A DNA stretch of 64,000 nucleotides from Channallabes apus (lineage: Eukaryota > Chordata > Actinopteri > Siluriformes > Clariidae), in the NCBI GenBank assembly GCA_030522415.1, contig CM060104.1:17349729-17413728 (forward strand). Direction: 5' to 3'. A program made the translations under genes and the position numbers. Below the pieces are notes generated by a model. It saw only the letters and a program-made list of their open reading frames with translations. It was not told where the DNA came from and made no database searches. Shown here one piece after another: positions 25,705-40,340 of the stretch. Each line of letters starts with the position of its first letter. Position 1 is the first letter of the stretch.

Positions 25705-25858
25705 TACATAAAATCCTGCAGATAAAGACCAAGAACTTTACTTGTACATAAACTGGAATGGAAAACCTTTAACTGTGAGTTGATTGTTAGTCCCACATGA
25801 GCTGATTTAAGTATAAATTGGGATTTTACAAAGAATAATGCACAAACAAACAAACAAA

Positions 25859-25890
<32 letters not shown>

Positions 25891-25953
25891 GCTGACAGGA
25901 AATCTATAGTAATTAAAATAATCACTTTTTACTGCGAAGGTGAGCAGACAAGG

Positions 25954-26187
25954 GGGCACTAGTGGTTCAGTGGTAGATGTTTCGCCTGTCATGCGGACGG
26001 CCCGGGTTCGATTCCAGCCAGTGCCCACACCCCAGCCACTGGATACAGTGCCGGTCCCAAGTCTGGATAAAATGGGAGGGTTGCGTCAGGAAGGGCATCC
26101 GGCGTAAAACCTGTGCCAAGTTGTAGTGTGGACTGGATATTCCGCTGTGGCGACCCCTTGCCGGGAGCAGCCGAAAGACCAACAACA
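25954..26187 (+). mobile_element. tRNA-Gly-type SINE with 21-bp target duplication
   Basis: The head, 25954-26026, is 73 nt and folds as a tRNA. Acceptor arms ggcact/agtgcc (GGGCACT with AGTGCCC) pair fully, D-arm tggttcagtggtaga is like tRNA-Gly, the T-arm is gggttcgattcc, and the anticodon triplet is GTC. The body contains gcgtcaggaagggcatccgg, found in teleost SINEs, and ends ccgaaagaccaacaac. Identical 21-bp direct repeats at 25931-25951 and 26188-26208 flank it, so the insertion is young. A tRNA finder might report it as a tRNA gene, but the body and duplication say SINE. Confidence 0.93.
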
Positions 26188-26211
26188 ACTGCGAAGGTGA
26201 GCAGACAAACA

Positions 26212-27430
26212 TCTCAAATTCAAATTTTATTGGTCACATACACAATCATACACAGTATAATATGCAGTGAAATGCTTTATACGACCGCCAGTGACCTTAA
26301 AAAAAGAAAATAAAAGTTTGTACGTAAAATAAATAATCAATAAAAAGGAAATACTAAAGAAATAATTTTAACTAGTAAAATTAACTGTGCATAAGGGCAT
26401 AATAAAATATTGCAAAAATATAGGATTAAAGTGACAGTGGTTGTGCAAATATGCATGGAGGTGACATGTGCAATTGTCCAGATGTATGAGTATTTAGTGC
26501 AAGTGTGTATGAATGTGTCCATGATTGTCCAGTCAGTGTTGTGAGCTTAAAAGATGTTATTAGTCCTGTGTGGAGGTGTGATTGAGAGACCTTATCGCCT
26601 GCGGGAAGAAGCTCCTCCTCAGTCTCTCTGTGTTGGCCTTTAGGGAGCGGAATCTCTTCCCAGACCGCAACAAAGAGAACAGTCCATTACTGGGGTGACT
26701 GAGGTCCTTCATGATCTTCCTGGCCTTAGTCCAGCACCGCTTGCTGTAGATGGAGTGTAGGTCAGGGAGCTCAGTGCGGATGATGCGCTCGGCTGATCGC
26801 ACCACCCTCTGTAGAGCTCGTCTGTCCTGCATGGTGCTGTTCCCGAACCAGGTCGTGATGTTTCCCATCAGGATGCTCTCTATGGTGCAGGAGTAGAAGT
26901 TCCTGAGCACCTTGGAGGGCAGTCTAAAGTCTCTCAAGCGTCTGAGGTGGTAGAGACGCTGCCGGGCTTTTTTCACCACGGTGCTGATGTGACAGGACCA
27001 TGATAGGTCCTGCGTGATGTGAACACCGAGGTATCTGAAGCTGTCCACTCTCTCCACTGGGCTCCTGTTGATGACGGGGGTCTGGTAGTTCCTCTCCTGC
27101 TTTGTACTAAAGTCCACTATCAGCTCCTTTGTCTTACTGACGTTCAGGAGGAGATTGTTCCTCTGGCACCAGTTCTCCAGATTTCCAATCTCCTCTAGGT
27201 AGTCCGACTCATCATTGTTGGTGATCAGTCCGACCACGACGGTGTCGTCAGCAAACTTGATGATGGAGGTGGAGTTGGTAGTGGCAACGCAGTCGTGGGT
27301 GTACAATCTCAGATCAGACCCTAAGAGTGGATGGGCTACAACAGGAAAAGACGACATCACTTCTGTCAGCCAGTCTGGGGTGACCATGGGCACAGACTCA
27401 CCCAAATCACACAGTTGAAGACAGGGCATA
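26212..27430 (-). mobile_element. CR1/Rex1-group LINE fragment, 5'-truncated
   Basis: Open minus-strand frame 27429-26560. The first 35 or so residues look unrelated, then the RT palm appears (LYTHDCVA, IIKFADDTVVVGLI), followed by [36 protein letters not shown] and FYSCTIESILMGNITTWFG. It is similar in order to the LINE at 12864-13439 but clearly a different family. The 3' UTR runs to a terminus near 26212 (caaattcaaattttattggt), which lies directly beside the SINE duplication. No endonuclease region is present. Confidence 0.82.
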
Positions 27431-28092
27431 AAAAAGTTATTTATTCTTTTTCAAATATTCAACCATCTATTTCTGACGATTCTCTACTTTGGAGACGGTA
27501 GCCTCAGATTCCTGTTTAATGCCACTAGGGTGAACCTCAGTTGGGTCTTCTAATGCATCCAACTTAAGCTTAGATGTTTTATGCATTCTGAGATTCTTTT
27601 CTGCTCAACATGGTTGTAAAGAGTAATTATAAGAATTAGGAGAGACCTGGGGCAATTGTAACAGAGGCAATTGCAACATAATTCATCCACTGGGAAACCA
27701 AGCTAGAGTGATGAACCCCTCAGTACTTGCACAGCAGAATTGTTTCTTTGCATATGAAAATAGGAGCTGGATCATTCACCACAGAATGTTTTGAACAATG
27801 AGGTGATTTTGAGGTATTAAATTTATGCAAAATTTTTCTTCTGCTGTCTAAAGTGTATATTACTGTGCATTTTAACTTGCATCAATTTTATCTCTAGAAT
27901 AATGGTTACAAACAAAGATGAACAATCATGGTGCCACTATTGGGAGCAATTATAACATTATGTTCAGGGGCAATTATAACCTTGTTTGATTATGTGGACA
28001 TACTTTTCTGTTAGAAAAGACATATATTTCACTAAATGTAAATGACAAATTATATTTTTAAAGGATGTATTAAAATAAATAGCCAAGTGATT
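27431..28092. other. Intergenic, nothing recognised
   Basis: No supported gene. The phrase ggggcaattgtaac / ggggcaattataac recurs at about 27650 and 27970, perhaps part of an uncharacterised repeat. Confidence 0.3.
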
Positions 28093-28265
28093 TGGGCCAG
28101 GGGTAGCTCAGTGGTTAAGGCATTGGACTACAGTTCAGAAGATCCCAGGTTCAAACCCCACAACCACCAAGTTGCCACTGTTGGGCCCTTGAGCCCTCAA
28201 CTGCTCAGATGTGTAAAGAGATTAAAAAAATGTAAGTTGCTTTGGAGCATCTTCTAAATGTAAAT
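28093..28265 (+). repeat. tRNA-derived SINE with L2-type 3' tail
   Basis: The head ggggtagctcagtggttaag contains tRNA box A and aggttcaaacccc contains box B. The end atgtaagttgctttggagc followed by cttctaaatgtaaat matches, with changes, the terminus of the L2-like LINE at 32168-32222. A possible short duplication (tagccaa near 28080 and 28273) is weak. Confidence 0.78.
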
Positions 28266-29099
28266 TTGTTTGTAGCCAATTAGTTCCAGCAAATAGGCAC
28301 AAAGGATAATCAGCTCACTTGTAAGAAGCAGGCTAGCATTGAGGGGGAGATGAAGCAATCTTGCATGGAGAGCTATTCAAGACCACATGAGTTCAGGTTG
28401 TCATATATTTCTCATTGGGCAGAAGAGGCATTCACTGATGGTAGTACTGTACCTTCTACATATGCCAGTAGTGTGAATTTGATTAATGGGTCCTACTGTC
28501 GATTATCTTAACATTCGATAGCACTGGAAATGCTTTTAAAAAGAAAAAGTTTAACTTTAAATCAAAACTTTTTCAAATTATAAGACTTATAGGATTACAA
28601 GGTGTATATGATTATCTAATGGTCTTGTTACATACAGTATGGCGAATCATATGTAATTCATTCTTTTTTATTTTTTAATTAAAGTGACTTTCAAAGTGAA
28701 GTTAATGTAAGGGGCAATTTCTAAAAATGCAAAATCCCTTAAATGTAATATTATCGTCTTGCCCTTAGTAGGGAACAATTTTTAAGCTTCTTAAGCACTA
28801 CCTAGTACGTACAGTAGTGTGCTTTAGTTTTCTATATTGGATTCTTCTCCACTGGTAAGGTAGGTTTTTAACTTTTGTACTGTTTTAGAAACACAATTGG
28901 TTCTTACTGTATACTGTACCTAGTTTTTGCTGTTTGGTAGTGTTGATTGCAGTGTGATTGAAGTAGGTCTAAAGTAGTAGTTTCAGGCTTCCTTAAGGTG
29001 TGAATTGTGGGCAGGGCTTAGCTACATATATTGAAGGTGTTAATAAGCATATCCTGCAACAAAGTTAGTCAAGAATCTAGATAGCAAGAGCAGAGAATT
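28266..29099. other. Intergenic, nothing recognised
   Basis: AT-rich, no supported gene; it may include the 5' untranslated part of the following LINE. Confidence 0.3.
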
Positions 29100-29279
29100 G
29101 ACTCAAACTCTTGTTTACCAAGAAATTACAAGTTTTATAGACAATGACCTCAGTCTAGCATGTGTCTTCAACCTATCTCTGTTAGTTCTCACAGACCAAG
29201 ATGCTTTTACTCACACAGCAGAGGCAGATCTCCCAGAAACCTCATCTACCCTCCAGTACTGTCTCATTGCCCTGCACTG

Positions 29280-30203
29280 GTGGTAGATGGGCTCTGGAAC
29301 TGGCAATCTGTTGTAAAGAAAGCAGATTTTATCTCTGTCCTAGCTACCCATTACTCTTTTGACTTTCTGGCACTAACTGAGACCTGGATATCTCCTCAGA
29401 ACTCGGCTACACCGGCTGCCCTATCCTCTGCCTATGTATTCTCTCACTCTCCACGAGAAACTGGTAGAGGTGGTGGTACGGGTCTCTTGTTGTCCAAGAG
29501 TTGGTCCTTCTCGCCAATCCCCCTGTCTCATCTCAGTTTTTCATCATTTGAATTTCATGCAGTTAAGGTAACCTCTCCAATTAACCTCCACATCTTAGTT
29601 ATTTACCGTCCTCCTGGCTCTCTAAGAAAGTTTCTACATGAAATGGACATTCTTCTTAGTCTTTTTTTTTCTGCTAACACCCCTCTCACTGTTCTAAGAG
29701 ATTTCAACCTTCCATCTGACAAACTACAATCCTCTTTCCTTATCCCTCTCCTTAACTCCTTCTCTTTAACTCTAAACAACAGCCCTCCCACACACAAGGC
29801 AGGGAATTCTCTCGATCTCGTTTTTTGCCGCCCTTGCCCAGTCACGGATGTCACTACTATTCCTCTTCATAAATCTGATAATTACCTGGTATCCTTCACC
29901 ATAACCCTTCCTATTCTATGTAAACCTAACCACCAAAATTTCTCTTTTTCTCGCAGAAACCTTCACTCTGTCTCCCCCTCCTGTGTGTCTTCATGCACCC
30001 TATCATCCCTCCCAGACCCAGACTCCTTCTCCTCTCTACCACTAGAGACTGCGACTGAAACTTTCCTCTCCTCTCTCTCCTCATCCATAGATCTCCTTTG
30101 CCCGCTGTCATCTAAACCAAGGAAGAAGTCTTGTCCTGCTCCTTGGCTATCTGATGTACTACGCAACAACAGGAGAGAATTAAGAACTGCAGAGAGAAGA
30201 TGA
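29280..30203 (+). pseudogene. L2 endonuclease domain
   Basis: Apurinic-endonuclease-like domain that nicks the target for retrotransposition. Visible motifs: FDFLALTETWIS (catalytic Glu), GRGGGTGLLL, HILVIYRPPG, DFNLPS (a Gly-to-Arg change precedes it, VLRDFN) and NSLDLVF, with HKSDNYLV near the end, where the family usually has SDH. The His-to-Asn change at the SDH motif and the frame end at 30203 before RT indicate an inactive copy. Confidence 0.82.
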
Positions 30204-30499
30204 AAGAAATCGCAACTTGATGCAGATCTCATCTCTTACCAGACACTTCTCTCCAAAACTACCTTCTTCAAAGAAAAGCTGAAAGCCTCTGCACATGATC
30301 CTGGCAAACTCAACACAACATCTTCTCCTCACTACTCAACCCACCGACTCCTCCTGCCCCTTCCTCTCTGACTGCTGACAATTTTGCCACATTCTACAAT
30401 GGGAAAATTGCAGCAATCCGCCAGTCCTTCGCTCCCAACCAAACTCCTACAGCAGAACCTCAGGACCTTCCCTTCCCTCCTTTAACAAAATTCTCCAAC

Positions 30500-31363
30500 T
30501 TGTCATCTGATGAGATTCAGCAGGTCATCTCGTCATCTAATCCCACCACCTGTTCATTAGACCCAATCCCCTCCACAATGCTCCAGGCAATCTCACGAGA
30601 CCTCCTTCCCTTCACCACAACCATCATCAACCATTCCATATCATCTGGTCATGTTCCTGCTGCTTTTAAGAAGGCAAGGGTTATTCCCATCCTCAAGAAA
30701 CCCTGCCTGGACCCATCAGAAGTTAACAACTATCGCCCGGTATCACTTCTCTCTTTTATTTCCAAAATTCTTGAAAGAACTGTTTATAACCAAATGTCTC
30801 TTTATCTCTCACAGAACAACCTTAATGATCCCAACCAATCTGGATTCAAAGTGGCACATTCCACAGAGACTGCCCTTCTGTCAGTCACTCAGAAGCTCCA
30901 TGCTGCTAGATCTGCTAAACTGTCATCTGTTCTCATCCTCCTGGACCTGTCAGCTGCATTTGACACGGTGAACCACAAGATTCTATTATCTATTCTTACA
31001 ATTTGTGGAACAGTGTGGCAATGGTTTGCTTCTTACCTAGAAGATAGGTCATATGAGGTAACATGGAGGGGATCTACATCTGCCCCACGTAGACTCTCTA
31101 CTGGTGTCCCACAGGGCTCAGTACTTGGTCCTCTTCTGTTCTCCCTCTATACCCGGTCTCTTGGTAAAGTCATATCATCACATGGATTTTCATACCATTG
31201 TTATGCAGATGACACCCAACTTACTCTCTCCTTTCCTCCCTCTGACACTCAGGTTTCCACCCGGATCTCAGCATGTCTGGCAGACATCTCATCCTGGATG
31301 ACTGCACATCAGCTAAAGCTTAATCTGAGTAAAACTGAACTGTTGTTCATCCCTTGTGACTAA
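30500..31363 (+). pseudogene. L2 reverse transcriptase, main part
   Basis: RT blocks in order: SLDPIPSTMLQAI, RVIPILKKPCLDPSEVNNYR, PVSLLSFISKILERTVYNQM, LNDPNQSGFKVAHSTETALL, LLDLSAAFDTVNH (first catalytic Asp), TGVPQGSVLGPLLFSLYTRS, YHCYADDTQL (catalytic YADD) and LKLNLSKTELLFI. It ends at a stop after IPCD; the next frame (31382-31942) carries the remainder, so at least one frameshift or stop separates them. Confidence 0.9.
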
Positions 31364-31381
31364 TACCCAGGTCAAGATCTT

Positions 31382-31942
31382 GTGATATCCCTTGACAACC
31401 AAATCACTCCTTCAGCCACTGCCCGCAATCTTGGGGTAACCGTGGACAATCATCTGTCATTTTCCCCACACATCGCTAACCTTACTCGCTCTTGTAGATT
31501 TCTTCTTTACAATATCAGAAGAATTCGCCCATTTCTTTCTTCAAAGACTACTCAGGTGCTTGTTCAGTCCCTTGTTATTTCAAGACTGGACTACTGCAAC
31601 TCACTCCTGGCAGGCCTGCCTCTGTCCACGATTCGTCCTTTGCAACTGATCCAGAATGCAGCAGCACGTCTCATTTTTAACCTCCCCAAGTTCTCCCACA
31701 CCACCCCACTCCTCCGCTCCCTGCACTGGCTTCCTGTAGCTGCCCGCATCAAATTCAAAATGCTGATGCTTGCCTCCAAAGCTAAAAATGGCCCAGCACC
31801 CACTTACCTCTCTGCTCTAATCACACCACGCACTGCACCACGTTCCCTCCGATCCTCCAGCACTGCTCGCCTCATCGAGGGCGGCATTCATCCAGGCTCT
31901 TTTCTGTTTTGGCACCTAGGTGGTGGAACGAACTTCCTCTAG
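31382..31942 (+). pseudogene. L2 RT C-terminal region
   Basis: Continues the LINE protein: ATARNLGVTVDNHLSFSPHI, FLLYNIRRIRPFL, VQSLVISRLDYCNSLLAGLP, NAAARLIFNLPKFSH and LRSLHWLPVAARIKFKM. After HPGSF the frame shifts; the expected ending (WNELPLDVRTAETLTIFKR) is in another frame to about 31980. Confidence 0.85.
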
Positions 31943-32019
31943 ATGTCCGTACAGCGGAGACCTTGACTATCTTTAAACGACAACTCAAGACGCATCTGTT
32001 TCTCCAGAACTTGGACTAA

Positions 32020-32050
<31 letters not shown>

Positions 32051-32306
32051 ACAAACAAAAAAAATCCCTCTTCCCAGTTGTGTTGGACTAATGGCACTTA
32101 GTTATTAACCTAGTTAACCCAGTGTAAGTATATATCCAGTGGTGTAAACTTTAAAGCACTTTTTGTAAGTCGCTCTGGATAAGAGCGTCTGCCAAATGCC
32201 TAAATGTAAATGTAAATGTAAAATGTATTGTTGACCTGACAAAGTCAACAATTTTGTTCATTTCCATTTTGACTACTAACATAGACTAGTCATCTCATAC
32301 AGTATA

Positions 32307-34061
<1,755 letters not shown>

Positions 34062-34063
34062 TA

Positions 34064-36523
<2,460 letters not shown>

Positions 36524-36528
36524 AAATC

Positions 36529-36898
36529 TGTCAGGAACTAACCCGGGATGACCAGAAAGACGATAGCTTTAGCAGTTAGCCCTGTAGCGTGAATGGTAAA
36601 CCCAAACGCGGATGGACACGAGCGGGCAGGATAATCACGTGATGTGCTATAAGGACTCTCACAGTAAATGAGCAAAGGAAAGACACAATCTAACCCTAGT
36701 CCTATAAACACACACTCAGTCTGAAAGTAAAGCCAAGGAACTGAGTACTCACATGAACGGGAACGATTCCGAAATAGCCTGGGCATAACTCAATGACAGA
36801 GCAATGTGCGGCGCCATCTTGTTTCCTTTTATGTTTTCAGGTTTGCGACCGTCTTACTTCCGGGTCCTAATGCCGGTCGCGGCTGAGTGCGCATGACG
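36529..36898 (-). repeat. Gypsy 3' LTR, 370 bp
   Basis: Left copy. A polypurine-type tract lies just inside it on the minus strand (caggggggtacc, about 36909-36898). Differences from the right copy that I could see are at about 36576, 36640, 36644, 36731, 36803, 36834 and 36898. Confidence 0.95.
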
Positions 36899-37401
36899 GT
36901 ACCCCCCTGTCCAGGACCGACTCCGGACGGTCCAGGGGTGGAGGATACCCGGTGACGGTAGTCCCTAATGAGCCCGGAGTCAAGGATGAAGCGAGCTGGA
37001 ACCCAGGACCGCTCCGACCCAGGGCGCGAGTCGAGGGTCGAGTCGGTGTAAGCGGGACCACCGTCAATGATACGGGGGGAAGGAGCAGGGGGGGTGGGTG
37101 GAATCATGGGTGAGGTGATGAATGGTTTTAGCTGGGAGGTGTGGAAGACGGGGTGGATCCGGAGCACCGCAGGCAGCTGGAGCCGGTAGGTGACAGGATT
37201 GATCCTGTGGGTGATGCGGTAGGGTCCAATGAATCTTGGTGATAGTTTTCGTGAGTCCGTGTGCAGGTGGAGGTTTTTGGTGGACATCCGTACCTTGTCA
37301 CCTACGTGGTACAACCGTCCCGGAGGGTGCCGACGGCGGTGTTGGATGACATACTGTAGTTGGCGTTGGCGCGTCTGATGGCGAGGTTGGCTTGGTGCCA
37401 T
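36829..37401 (-). pseudogene. Integrase C-terminus plus truncated chromodomain
   Basis: Reads [40 protein letters not shown] and VFHTSQLKPF (the usual end of chromovirus integrase). Then GGPAYTDSTLDSRPGSERSW and VPARFILDSGLIRDYRHR, a chromodomain whose central strand and aromatic-cage segment (about 18 residues) is missing in frame. Chromodomains direct integration to marked chromatin, so this copy probably could not. Confidence 0.85.
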
Positions 37402-38051
37402 AGCCGCCGGCGAACCAACTGTTGGGCCGATGGTACGTCAACCTCCGGTTCTTGGTGGTCGAACATCGGAGGTTGGAAACCATGACACACCTCGAACGGG
37501 CTCAGGTTGGTGGCTGCGGACACATGGAGGTTGTGGGACAACTCCGCCCATTTGAGGTAGCGGGCCCAGGAGCGTTGGCGATCCGACACAAAACACCTCA
37601 GGTAACGCTCCAGCTGTTGGTTGGTTCGCTCCGTCTGACCATTCGTCTGGGGGTGGTAACCAGAAGACAGGCTGCAGGTTGAATGGATCAGACGGCAGAA
37701 AGCCCTCCAGAACTGGGCGGTGAACTGGGGACCTCTGTCCGAGACGATGTCCTTTGGGAACCCATGCAATCGGACTACGTGTTCCAGTATCAGCTCGGCG
37801 GTGTTCTTAGCTGACGGGAGTCCGGCAAGGGCCACCAGGTGCACTGCCTTGGAGAAGCGATCCACAATGGTGAGGATTACGTCCTTTCCCTCCGAGATCG
37901 GCAGGCCCGTGATGAAGTCAACGGCAATGTGCGACCAGGGCCGCCGAGGGACAGGAAGTGGTTGAAGTTCACCCGGTGCCGGCTGATTGGTGTTCTTCGC
38001 CCTGGCGCACACTGGGCACGCCTGGACGAACTCGGTGATGTCCTTTCTCAT
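37302..38051 (-). pseudogene. Integrase core
   Basis: Begins [20 protein letters not shown] (the Cys pair of the zinc module; its His pair is deleted). The DDE core follows: [11 protein letters not shown] (first Asp), [20 protein letters not shown] (second Asp) and [20 protein letters not shown] (Glu). The catalytic residues remain. A frameshift near 37400 separates it from the C-terminal domain. Confidence 0.9.
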
Positions 38052-39369
38052 CGTGGGTTGAGTTGTCTGAGGTTCCGGATGGTGAGCAGGTTCTGATGAT
38101 CCGTCCAGACGATGAACGGCTCACTGGAACCCTGGAGCCAGTGACGCCATTCCTCCAAAGCCCACTTTATGCCCAGCAGTTCACGGTCCCCTACTCCGTA
38201 TCGCGGGGTTACTTTTTGGAGTAGAAGCCACACGGGTGTAGCTTCTGGTCTGGACCTCGTTGAGAGAGAACAGCGCCGGCGCCCACCTCTGACGCGTCCA
38301 CCTCCACAACGAATGGTTGGCTGGCATCCGGATGGAGAAGAATAGGTGCGGTGGTGAACAGGTGGCAGAGTCGGTGGAAAGCTGAGATGGCGGTAGGGTT
38401 GAGTTGGAAGGAATGGGTGGAGAGCCTGGTAAGTGCAGTGAGTGGTGCTGCAACTGTACTGTAGCCCCGGATAAAGAGACGATAAAAATTCGCAAACCCG
38501 AGAAAGCATTGGAGCTGTTTTAGTGTCCTGGGTAGGGGCCAGTGACGTACAACCTCCAGCTTCTGCGGGTCCATGCCCACACCCTGGGGCAAGATGACAA
38601 AACCCAGGAACGTGGTGGAGTGCTCGTGAAAAGCACACTTTTCCAGCTTACAGTACAGCTGGTGGGCGAGCAATCTCTTCAGAACAGCTCGAACGTGTCT
38701 GATGTGTTCTTCGGTGGTGCGTGAGTAGATTAAAATGTCATCTAAATAGACGAACACCCATCGGCCTAGCATGTCCCTGAGGACGTCATTAATGAAACAC
38801 TGGAAGGCCGAGGGTGCGCTGCAGAGTCCAAATGGAATGACCAGTCTCTCATAGTGTCCGGTGGGGGTGATGAAGGCCGTCTTCCACTCATCACCCTCTC
38901 TGATGCGCACCAAGTTGTAGGCGCTCCGGAGGTCCAACTTAGTGAACACAGTGGCACCAGAGAGGGCGTCCAGGGCTGAGTTGGTAAGAGGCAGAGGGTG
39001 ACGATTCCTAATGGTGATCTTATTTAGCCCCCGATAGTCGACACATAGACGAAGTTCGCCCCCCTTCTTCTTCACAAAGAAGAACCCCGCGGCAGCCGGC
39101 GAGGAGGATGGTCTGATGGTGCCATGTCGTAGGGCGCTGGCGACATACTCCTCCATCGCCTGTGTCTCGGTGTTGGAAAGAGAATAAAGATGGCCGCGGG
39201 GGGGGGGGCTGGAACCCGGCTGGAGTTCAATGGCTAGGTTGTAAGGTCGGTGAGGTGGTAGGTGGTTGGCCCGGCGTTTACAAAACACCTCAGCCAGGTC
39301 CCGATAAGGTGGAGGAATGGCATGGATGTCAACGTCGGGATGTGCTCCGCTGAGCCACAATAGGCACAC
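38051..39369 (-). pseudogene. Reverse transcriptase and RNase H
   Basis: RT from about 39330: [63 protein letters not shown]-like [19 protein letters not shown] and the catalytic [12 protein letters not shown]. RNase H starts [20 protein letters not shown]. It shifts frame near 38210 and continues [20 protein letters not shown] and [20 protein letters not shown] to 38051, where sequence jumps straight to the integrase Cys pair. Upstream it joins gag directly, so the protease is deleted. Confidence 0.92.
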
Positions 39370-40338
39370 AGTCCCTCGTGGTAACGCCGCTCGCGTTCCG
39401 CCACGGTCAGGGAGGCGCGCCCTAGTTGCATGGGTTCCCCGGCTCCGGTGTCAACCACGGCAGGGGGTGGAGATCCGACACGTCCGGTGAAGGCGGGGGT
39501 GATGGTGGGTGGTCTTGGTGCAGTGTAGGTGTAGGTGGGAGCTGGCGGCAGGGTTCGAGGTGCTGGCTTCGGACGGGAGAGAAGGCGCTGGTCAATGCGG
39601 AGGGCTAGCTGGATCAGCCCCTCCAGTTTGGCTGGGAGTTCTCGTCCGGCTAGCTCGTCCTTAATGCGATTTGCCAGTCCCTCGAAATAGGACGTCCGGA
39701 GGGCTGCGTCTCCCCATGAGGTCTGGATGGCGAGGGTGCGGAAGTCGGCAGTGTACCTGCTCACGGACAATCCTCCCTGCCGCAGATGGTAGAGCTTCGT
39801 GTCGGTCTCCACCTCGCCCGCGGGATGCTCAAAGGTCAATTTAACCTGACGGGTAAACTTGTTGTATGAGTGAGCAGTGTCCGTGTCAGCACGTAGGACT
39901 GCCGTGGCCCACTCCGCTGCCTGCCCTGATAGCAACGAAACGAGTAGTGCAATGCGCAGCCGGTCGGTGGAGTATTTGGTGGCATTAAACTCAAACACCA
40001 GTTCCAGCGATGTTAAGAACACACTGCATTTCCCATCCGTGCCATCCCATTTATCCGGTAGTGCTAGAAAAACATCAGAAGGGGGGGGGGGGGGGTTGGT
40101 GCGGCGGCGCGGCCGCTGCGGCGGGAGGACCGCTAGCCAGACCATCAACAGCCGACCGGAGGCTCGCGTTCTCCTGCTTAAGCTCCGCAACCTTGCGGCG
40201 CAAGGCCGCGATGTCTTGGACGCTCCGGCGCAGAGTATCGAGCTCCGTGGTTAGCTTATTGATGAGCAGAGCATGCTGGTCAACCACATCGCAAAGGCGC
40301 GCGTGATCCGCTGGGTTTACTGCTCTCGGCTCTGTCAT
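39234..40338 (-). pseudogene. gag, start codon in the primer site
   Basis: Starts MTEPRAVNPADHARLCDV at 40338, with a coiled-coil-like stretch (DTLRRSVQDIAALRRKVAEL). A 14-15 G/C homopolymer (40081-40095) shifts the frame. The capsid-like region follows in the next frame: PDKWDGTDGKCSVFLTSLEL, LRIALLVSLLSGQAAEWATA and VKLTFEHPAGEVETDTKLYH. The zinc knuckle is cut after [10 protein letters not shown] (about 39340), joining the RT part; the protease gene is missing. Confidence 0.85.
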
Positions 40339-40339
40339 T
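40329..40339 (-). other. Self-complementary primer-binding site (aatgacagagc)
   Basis: One base inside the 5' LTR. The 11 nt are exactly complementary, as RNA, to the LTR transcript segment gctctgtcatt at 40614-40604. There is no TGG start as in tRNA-primed elements. The ATG of gag lies within it (bases 40338-40336). Confidence 0.75.
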
Positions 40340-40340
40340 C

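Larger units (their letters stand above)
29100..32222 (+). mobile_element. L2-like LINE, near full coding span, broken
   Basis: In order: AP-type endonuclease (29280-30203), RT (30500-31363), C-terminal region (31382-31960), 3' UTR with a C/A-rich stretch (32020-32060), and a terminus with the hairpin cgctctggataagagcg (32171-32187) and tandem taaatg units (to 32222). The 5' limit is a guess. The hairpin and tandem tail are typical of the L2 group in fish. Confidence 0.88.

Noticed and set aside
25954..26026. A genuine tRNA-Asp or tRNA-Gly gene
   Set aside because: It folds like a tRNA, but it is continuous with a SINE body and lies inside a 21-bp target duplication.
29963..30232. Minus-strand open frame opposite the LINE endonuclease
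   Set aside because: It is a shadow of the plus-strand LINE frame, with no domain and a composition that mirrors the coding strand.
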